DNA from: Phycisphaerae bacterium
GTDB taxonomy: Bacteria; Planctomycetota; Phycisphaerae; Phycisphaerales; SM1A02
NCBI GenBank assembly: GCA_016873335.1
Contig: VGXN01000014.1
Location: 1-32,816, forward strand
DNA: 32,816 bases
Reading direction: 5' to 3'
The notes below the pieces were generated by a model. It was not told the DNA's origin and made no database searches. It was given only the letters and a program-made list of their open reading frames with translations. The translations under genes and the position numbers were made by a program. This document shows, in pieces, positions 27,550-32,816 of the stretch. Each line of letters begins with the position of its first letter. Position 1 is the stretch's first letter.

Positions 27550-30500
27550 ATGAAGATTGAACGCCGCTTCACCACAGCAGACACGGATGTCTACAGCACC
27601 ACAGAGTGGACGACCCGCACGAGCAAGATCAAGAACCCCGACGGTTCGACCGTCTTCGCGATGGACGACGCGCAGATTCCAAAGGAGTGGAGCCAACTTG
27701 CCACGGACATCGTCGTGAGCAAGTACTTCCGCAAGGCGGGCGTTCCCACGCTGCACGAGGATGGCAGCATCACCCATGGTCCCGAGCGATCGGTGAAGCA
27801 GGTTGTGCACCGTCTCGCCGGCTGCTGGCGGCACTGGGGCGAAACCCACGGCTACTTCGATTCGCCCGCGGATGCGCAGGCGTTCTACGACGAACTGGCG
27901 TTCATGCTCGTGCACCAGATGGCGGCGCCCAACAGCCCGCAGTGGTTCAACACGGGGCTCGCGTGGGCGTATGGGATCAACGGTCCTGCGCAGGGACACT
28001 GGATCGCCAACCACCGCACGGGCGCCGTCTCGCTCGCATCCGACGCGTACACGCACCCGCAGCCGCACGCATGCTTCATTCAGTCGGTGAACGATGACCT
28101 CGTGAACGAGGGCGGCATCATGGATCTGTGGGTGCGCGAGGCGCGCCTGTTCAAGTACGGCTCGGGCACGGGCACCAACTTCTCGAACCTCCGCGGCGAG
28201 AACGAGTCGCTGTCAGGTGGCGGCAAGAGTTCGGGTCTGATGAGCTTCCTGCGCATCGGCGACCGCGCAGCGGGCGCGATCAAGTCGGGCGGCACCACGC
28301 GGCGCGCCGCGAAGATGTGCTGCCTCGATGTGGATCACCCGGACATCGAGGCGTTCGTCAATTGGAAGGTGCGCGAAGAGATCAAGGTTGCGGCGCTGGT
28401 CGAAGGCATGAAGCAACTGCAGGAGAAGCAGCGCGCCGTGGCGGAGCGTCTGGGGCTCACACTCGACTACGACTTCAACGGCGAGGCGTACTACTCCGTC
28501 AGCGGACAGAATTCCAACAACTCCGTCCGACTGAGCGATGCGTTCATGGATGCGGTGCAGGGCGACACGACATGGACGCTGCGCCGTCGTACCGACGGCA
28601 ACATGGCGAAGGAGATCAACGCACGCGACCTTTGGTCGCAGATCAACGAAGCCGCCTGGCACTGCGCCGACCCTGGCGTGCAATTCGACTCGACCATCAA
28701 CGCGTGGCACACCTGCCCCGCGGGTGGTCGCATCAACGCGTCGAACCCCTGCAGCGAGTACATGTTCCTCGACAACACGGCGTGCAATCTTGCGTCGATC
28801 AACCTGCTGAAGTTCTACGATTCGCGCACGCGCACTTTCGACATCGTGGGCTACGAGCATGCGATCCACCTGTGGACCGTGGTGCTCGAGATTTCCGTGC
28901 TGATGGCGAGTTTCCCGTCGCGCGAAATCGCGGAACTGTCGTGGCGCTACCGAACACTCGGTCTCGGCTATGCCAACCTCGGCGCCATGCTGATGCAGGC
29001 AGGCATCCCCTACGACAGCGCCGAGGGGCGCGCCATTTGCGGTGCCCTGTCGAGCATCCTGACGGGTCGTTCCTACGCCTCGAGCGCACTGCTCGCCGAG
29101 AAGCACGGCGCGTTCGCGGGCTTCGACGACAACCGCGAGGACATGCTGCGCGTCATCCGCAACCATCACCGCGCAGCGCACGGCGTGGCGCGCGAGAGCG
29201 ATGCGTACGAGGGTCTGCGCGCGCGCCCGGTGCCGATCGATCACTCGCTGTTCGCATCGAGCCGCATCAATCTGGTGAACGCCGACGATCTGCTTCGCTC
29301 CGCGACCCAGTCGTGGGACGAGGCGCTCGCGCTCGGCGAACGCTTCGGCTACCGCAACGCGCAGGTAACGGTCATCGCTCCAACAGGCACGATCGGACTG
29401 CTGATGGACTGCGATACAACGGGCGTCGAGCCCGACTTCGCGCTCACCAAGTTCAAGAAGCTCGCAGGTGGTGGCCACTTCAAGATCGCGAATCAATCGC
29501 TTCGCCCTGCGCTTGCTGCGCTCGGGTACGAGGCCAATGAGATCGACGATGTCCTGCAGTATGTGATGGGTTCCCTCACACTCGACGAACCGATCCCAGC
29601 TGCGACTGGCTCCACATCTGCTGCGGCGCCCGACATCACGCTGCGTGAACTGCTCCTGCAACGCGGGTTCCAAAGCGATGAACTCGTGAAGATCGAGAAC
29701 AGTCTTCCGACCGTGTTCGAACTCGGCTTCGCGTTCAACGCATGGTCGATGCCCGACCGCGTTCTCACGGGGCTCGGACTCGATCCTGCAGCCATACGAG
29801 CCAACGAACGCTTCAGCGGACTGCGCGCGCTCGGACTCAGCGGCGCGCAGATCGACGCGCTCAACCGCACGATCTGCGGGACGCAGACTGTCGAGGGAGC
29901 ACCACACCTGCGCAGCGAGCATCTTCCAGTGTTTGACTGCGCCAATCGTTGTGGCTCGATTGGCACGCGTTACATCCACCCGCATGGGCACATCCTCATG
30001 ATGGCGGCCGCACAGCCGTTCATCTCGGGCGCCATCTCCAAGACGATCAACCTTCCCAACGAGGCGAGCGTCGGCGAGATCGGCGAGTGCTACAAGCTGT
30101 CTTGGGAACTCGGGCTGAAGGCCAATGCGCTCTACCGCGACGGGTCGAAGCTCAGCCAGCCGCTTTCCACCAAGTCCGATGCGTCGGAGCACGCGGAAGA
30201 GGCGGATGTCGAGGGACTCGAGGATGCCGAGGGCGCGGTCACCACCGAGCCCGCAGCGCCGCAAATCATCGAGCGCATCGTGGTTCGCGAAGTGGAGCGC
30301 GTGGTGGAGAAAGTGATCGAGCGACCACTGCGTCGCCGCTTGCAGGACACCCGCAACTCGCGCACCCACAAGTTCAACGTGGGCGGACACGAGGGCTACC
30401 TGATCGTCGGTCTGTACGAGGACGGTCGCCCGGGCGAGCTGTTCATCACGATGGCGAAGGAGGGTTCCACCATCGGTGGACTCATGGACTCGCTCGGCAC

Positions 30501-31143
30501 GGCCATCAGCGTTGCGCTGCAGTACGGCGTCCCCGTGGAGAGCCTTGTCACCAAGTTCGCACACCAGCGCTTCGAGCCGATGGGAATGACCAGCAACAAG
30601 GACATCCCCTTCGCCAAGAGCCTTGTGGATTACATCTTCCGATGGCTCGGCATGGAGTTCATCGCGGGCTACCGCGACGCGAACGCACCGAAGCCGCTTC
30701 CGCAACCTGTGCCCGCGAGCCTCGAGCCCGCGCGCGAGACGATCACCGAAACCCGCATCACGGAGGAAAGCACTGCATGGACCAGCACACGCTTCACGCC
30801 CGGCGGCGATGGCACCACCTCGGCGTCCAGCCCGCACTCGCAATCACCCGCCGCCGAGGGGAAGACAGGCGCGAACCATTCGCGCATCGGACTCGATGCG
30901 GCATCGCAGTTGCCCGCGCTCTTCGGCGAGTCGACCGAGGATCCTTCGGCACTCCGTGTGACGACGATCATCGTCGAGGGCGGCGAGATGCGGGCAGCGG
31001 GTTCGCAGTACTCGGCGCTTGACGAGGCGAACGCGCAACTCATGGGCGACGCGCCCGCGTGTGATGTCTGCGGAACGATCACCGTCCGCAACGGCACCTG
31101 CTATCGGTGCATGAACTGTGGGCACAGCATGGGTTGCAGCTGA
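27550..31143 (+). CDS. nrdJ: Adenosylcobalamin-dependent (class II) ribonucleotide reductase
   Basis: A 1197-residue class II reductase that makes deoxyribonucleotides using a radical generated from coenzyme B12, with no need for oxygen. The radical site is NPCSE (399-403, thiyl Cys401). Cys175 in PHACFIQSVNDD is the first of the redox pair, and the second follows in NTACNLASINL. Phosphate-binding and core segments are APTGTIG, DCANRCGSIGTRYIHP and PFISGAISKTINLP. A charged linker (about 880-930, REVERVVEKVIERP) leads to a C-terminal domain (KFNVGGHEGYLIVGLYEDG). The very end is a Cys cluster, CDVCG then CYRCMNCGHSMGCS, typical of long NrdJ proteins and probably used for re-reduction. ATG at 27550 has AGGA upstream. 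It forms a pair with dcd. Confidence 0.96.
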   Translation: MKIERRFTTADTDVYSTTEWTTRTSKIKNPDGSTVFAMDDAQIPKEWSQLATDIVVSKYFRKAGVPTLHEDGSITHGPERSVKQVVHRLAGCWRHWGETHGYFDSPADAQAFYDELAFMLVHQMAAPNSPQWFNTGLAWAYGINGPAQGHWIANHRTGAVSLASDAYTHPQPHACFIQSVNDDLVNEGGIMDLWVREARLFKYGSGTGTNFSNLRGENESLSGGGKSSGLMSFLRIGDRAAGAIKSGGTTRRAAKMCCLDVDHPDIEAFVNWKVREEIKVAALVEGMKQLQEKQRAVAERLGLTLDYDFNGEAYYSVSGQNSNNSVRLSDAFMDAVQGDTTWTLRRRTDGNMAKEINARDLWSQINEAAWHCADPGVQFDSTINAWHTCPAGGRINASNPCSEYMFLDNTACNLASINLLKFYDSRTRTFDIVGYEHAIHLWTVVLEISVLMASFPSREIAELSWRYRTLGLGYANLGAMLMQAGIPYDSAEGRAICGALSSILTGRSYASSALLAEKHGAFAGFDDNREDMLRVIRNHHRAAHGVARESDAYEGLRARPVPIDHSLFASSRINLVNADDLLRSATQSWDEALALGERFGYRNAQVTVIAPTGTIGLLMDCDTTGVEPDFALTKFKKLAGGGHFKIANQSLRPALAALGYEANEIDDVLQYVMGSLTLDEPIPAATGSTSAAAPDITLRELLLQRGFQSDELVKIENSLPTVFELGFAFNAWSMPDRVLTGLGLDPAAIRANERFSGLRALGLSGAQIDALNRTICGTQTVEGAPHLRSEHLPVFDCANRCGSIGTRYIHPHGHILMMAAAQPFISGAISKTINLPNEASVGEIGECYKLSWELGLKANALYRDGSKLSQPLSTKSDASEHAEEADVEGLEDAEGAVTTEPAAPQIIERIVVREVERVVEKVIERPLRRRLQDTRNSRTHKFNVGGHEGYLIVGLYEDGRPGELFITMAKEGSTIGGLMDSLGTAISVALQYGVPVESLVTKFAHQRFEPMGMTSNKDIPFAKSLVDYIFRWLGMEFIAGYRDANAPKPLPQPVPASLEPARETITETRITEESTAWTSTRFTPGGDGTTSASSPHSQSPAAEGKTGANHSRIGLDAASQLPALFGESTEDPSALRVTTIIVEGGEMRAAGSQYSALDEANAQLMGDAPACDVCGTITVRNGTCYRCMNCGHSMGCS

Positions 31144-31161
31144 TGCCCGTCACCTTCCACA

Positions 31162-31198
31162 GGATCATGCGCCTGCCGACTCCGACGGCGCATGATCC
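31162..31198 (+). repeat. Perfect 12-bp inverted repeat just after nrdJ
   Basis: GGATCATGCGCC (31162-31173) and GGCGCATGATCC (31187-31198) are exact reverse complements with a 13-base spacer. The repeat begins 18 bases after the nrdJ stop. As RNA it would be a very stable hairpin that could end or protect the nrdJ message, but no T-run follows. As DNA it could be a protein site. It may also be the first stem of the structured stretch that follows. Confidence 0.75.
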
Positions 31199-31419
31199 AT
31201 ACACCTTCGCAGCGGCTCTCGCCGAGGTCCACCGGGACCGGCTGGCAAGAGAACGGATCGTCCTTGCTCAGGCCGAGTCCGCACGGAAAAGGCGGATCCT
31301 GGTCCCCTTGTTGTAGGCGGGGAGAAACCTGCAGACACAGGGAGCCCGGCCCCGCGTGGGTCAGGCAGGATCGCTGCGAATGCTGACACGGAGACTAGGA
31401 CGGTCTCCGTCGGAAGTAC
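31199..31419 (+). ncRNA. Candidate structured RNA, unidentified
   Basis: No credible gene occupies 31144-31489. Instead the plus strand holds a run of hairpins ending at a terminator. They are CGGC/GCCG (31213-31224), GGTCC/GGACC (31226-31239), TCCGC/GCGGA (31278-31296) and GCGGGG/CCCCGC (31317-31355, enclosing CCTG/CAGG). A 9-bp stem with one 5-base bulge follows (GTCAGGCAG with CTGC and CTGAC, 31360-31387), and abutting it is an 8-bp stem ACGGAGAC/GTCTCCGT (31388-31410). An alternative 10-bp long-range pairing joins 31254-31263 to 31398-31409 and excludes the last stem. I recognise no 6S, RNase P, tmRNA, SRP or riboswitch signature. It may be a small RNA, a long nrdJ 3' UTR or a cis-regulatory leader of the next gene. 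Confidence 0.45.
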
Positions 31420-31458
31420 CCCGCCGCGGTGCATGTGCGCCGCGGCGGGTTTTCTTTT
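31420..31458 (+). terminator. Rho-independent terminator
   Basis: CCCGCCGCGG (31420-31429) pairs perfectly with CCGCGGCGGG (31440-31449) around a 10-base loop, and TTTTCTTTT follows at once (31450-31458). This is a canonical intrinsic terminator and the only clear one in the window. It closes the nrdJ side transcript or the candidate RNA, or attenuates the DUF3754 gene that starts 32 bases later. Confidence 0.9.
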
Positions 31459-31489
31459 CGTCACTCGCGCACACCGTACATTGCGCGGC

Positions 31490-32740
31490 ATGGCTGCGCT
31501 TCCGGCTGCAGATCATCCCTTGCACGGCGATTCCGCATTGCCGCCATCAGGGCGAAACCGATGCATTCCCGTTTCGCTTGAACGCCTCCGCGACCGCCTC
31601 GGTTCGCCCGAAAGCGATCAACTCACGCAGATCGACCGCCTGCTGCATGTGATGTTGCGAACGGAAGTCGACCAACAAGCAGGCGCGATGCGGCGCGAAC
31701 TGGATCGGCTGCTGCATCCGCAGGAGCCGGCGCTGAGTGCAGATGAACAGGATGTCGCAAGCGCACGACTCCTCGCACAAGTCCGTCACGCGCTCAGTCG
31801 AGCCAACTATGACGAGGAGGACGAGGGCCTCTTGCGCACTGCACTCTCCACGCAGTCGCTCGTCGAACTCAAGACCCATCTCGATCGATCGACCTGGCGA
31901 CGCTCACTGATCTGCACTCGCGGCCGCAGCGAGACCACCATCGAAGTCCGCCGCTGGTTCGGCCTGCGTCGACGACAGATTTCGTGCACACTCATCCGCA
32001 CGCTCTTTGTCTACATCGAGCATGCCAGGCATGAGAGGCGCGAGACACAGAAGGGTCTTGCTCCCCCCCGCTTCTACGTCCGTCTCTTTGAAAACATCCC
32101 TGTCGCCGACATCGACATGGTGATGCCAGATTGTCGCGTCCGCATGTCCTGGTTCGATCGCGCCGTCATGTTCGTGCCCGCCATCTTTGCGGTCATCGGT
32201 ATCTCGGCGGTCCTCAAAGCAAGTTGGAATGCGCTTGTCCTCCACACACGCCACATCACTGGCTTCGATGCCACACCGCCCACCGTCCCGGGTGGTGCAC
32301 TTGCAGTCATCGGCGGCGGACTTGTCGCACTTGCCATCTGGGGCTGGACACAGTTCGGCCGTTGGCAGGGCATGCATCTGCGCTATCTCAAGATTCTCTC
32401 GGACATCGTGATGTACCGCCTGTGCGACCGCGACATGGGCGCGGTCAACCAAGTCCTCGACGAGGCGGGCGAGGAGGAGACAAAGGAGGCGCTTCTCGCG
32501 CTGCACTCGCTGCGTCGCGAGGGTCCCACCACCGAAGGTTCGCTGGATGAACGCATCGAGCGCTGGCTGCGCACCAACTTTGCAGTCGACATCGACTTCG
32601 AAGTGAGCGATGCGCTCGCCAAGCTCGTGCGTCTTGGACTCGTCGAACGCACGGGAAACACCTATGCGGCAGCAGATCCCGCCCACGCGCTTGCACGCAT
32701 GCGGCAGCACTGGAACGCCCTCGGAGGCATCACAGAATGA
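31490..32740 (+). CDS. DUF3754 family membrane protein
   Basis: A 416-residue protein with the DUF3754 pattern, a family found in bacteria, plants and as human TMEM143. The key segments are FYVRLFENIPVADIDMVMPD (195-214) followed by CRVRMSWFDR, and then KILSDIVMYRLCDRDMGAVN (301-320) followed by QVLDEAGEEETKEALLAL. Two transmembrane helices are likely at about 226-244 and 268-288, with large cytoplasmic N- and C-terminal parts. The first 190 residues are charged and helical. The ATG at 31490 is chosen because the in-frame ATG at 31433 lies inside the terminator stem. Function is not known. Confidence 0.72.
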   Translation: MAALPAADHPLHGDSALPPSGRNRCIPVSLERLRDRLGSPESDQLTQIDRLLHVMLRTEVDQQAGAMRRELDRLLHPQEPALSADEQDVASARLLAQVRHALSRANYDEEDEGLLRTALSTQSLVELKTHLDRSTWRRSLICTRGRSETTIEVRRWFGLRRRQISCTLIRTLFVYIEHARHERRETQKGLAPPRFYVRLFENIPVADIDMVMPDCRVRMSWFDRAVMFVPAIFAVIGISAVLKASWNALVLHTRHITGFDATPPTVPGGALAVIGGGLVALAIWGWTQFGRWQGMHLRYLKILSDIVMYRLCDRDMGAVNQVLDEAGEEETKEALLALHSLRREGPTTEGSLDERIERWLRTNFAVDIDFEVSDALAKLVRLGLVERTGNTYAAADPAHALARMRQHWNALGGITE

Positions 32741-32745
32741 GACCC

Positions 32746-32816
32746 ATGCACCGATCTATGCTCCCCTGCATGCCGCGACAACGAACATCGATCGCACACA
32801 TGCCGCTGCGCGCGGC
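32746..32816 (+). CDS. Possible start of a further ORF (partial)
   Basis: An ATG at 32746, six bases after the DUF3754 stop, opens a frame that runs to the window edge without a stop (about 23 residues, MHRSMLPCMPRQRTSIAHMP). It is too short to judge; base composition in this GC-rich genome makes open frames common. Confidence 0.25.
   Translation, partial: MHRSMLPCMPRQRTSIAHMPLRA

Noticed and set aside
28213-30843. Open frame of 876 codons opposite nrdJ
   Set aside because: It is antisense to an intact, fully conserved reductase and rich in Arg, Ala and His. Long antisense frames are expected in GC-rich coding DNA.
31143-31316. 57-codon ORF starting on the nrdJ stop (TGATG)
   Set aside because: It contains the perfect inverted repeat and several hairpin arms, has no recognisable product, and structure explains the bases better than coding. 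It cannot be fully excluded.
31358-31365. GGGTCAGG, which recalls the SRP RNA helix 8 core
   Set aside because: The GGAA tetraloop and AGCAG partner are missing; the bases pair instead into the 31360-31387 stem.

Overview
The window looks like ordinary chromosome from a GC-rich member of the Planctomycetota, most likely the order Phycisphaerales. Three things point there. A secreted M14 carboxypeptidase ends in the short dockerin-like, EF-hand-like tail common on secreted Phycisphaerales proteins. A DUF1800/DUF1501 gene pair is present. The DinG-like helicase and the class II ribonucleotide reductase look like planctomycete versions. This placement is an inference from family features, not from a marker gene. 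I see no tRNA, rRNA, CRISPR array, insertion sequence or prophage. Genes are dense, often overlap, and change strand often. Shine-Dalgarno sites are patchy.

Left part (1-7205): the 3' end of rpmH is followed at once by aroK. A PilZ gene and rnc (RNase III) converge on them. A divergent ketol-acid reductoisomerase overlaps uppP, and a small membrane-anchored protein follows. On the minus strand a hotdog-fold protein sits just upstream of ligA.

Middle (7257-12281): five plus-strand genes overlap or nearly abut. They encode a TIM-barrel sugar isomerase/epimerase-like protein, an FmdB-like protein that has lost its zinc ligands, a multi-pass membrane protein, a DUF1800 protein and a Tat-exported DUF1501 protein. 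They look like one transcription unit of unknown purpose. Opposing them are a DinG-like helicase and the M14 carboxypeptidase (minus), then a ChaN-like lipoprotein (plus), and STAS and SixA-like genes (minus).

Right part (18662-32816): hutI, map, serA and a secreted prolyl oligopeptidase form a plus-strand run. It converges on a PcrA/UvrD helicase. Next comes a dNTP-supply pair, dcd and B12-dependent nrdJ, with a leader that can fold over the dcd ribosome binding site. After nrdJ lies a 346-base stretch without a gene. It holds a perfect 12-bp inverted repeat, a chain of further hairpins and a canonical intrinsic terminator, and is the best candidate here for an undescribed structured RNA. 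A DUF3754 membrane protein follows, then the start of a possible further ORF.

Most of the window is housekeeping. The points worth a second look are the candidate RNA after nrdJ, the dcd leader, the five-gene DUF1800/DUF1501 run, and several enzymes with a changed metal-ligand or catalytic position: RNase III Asp to Ser, HutI Asp to Asn, DinG with three of four cluster cysteines, and FmdB without its zinc ribbon.
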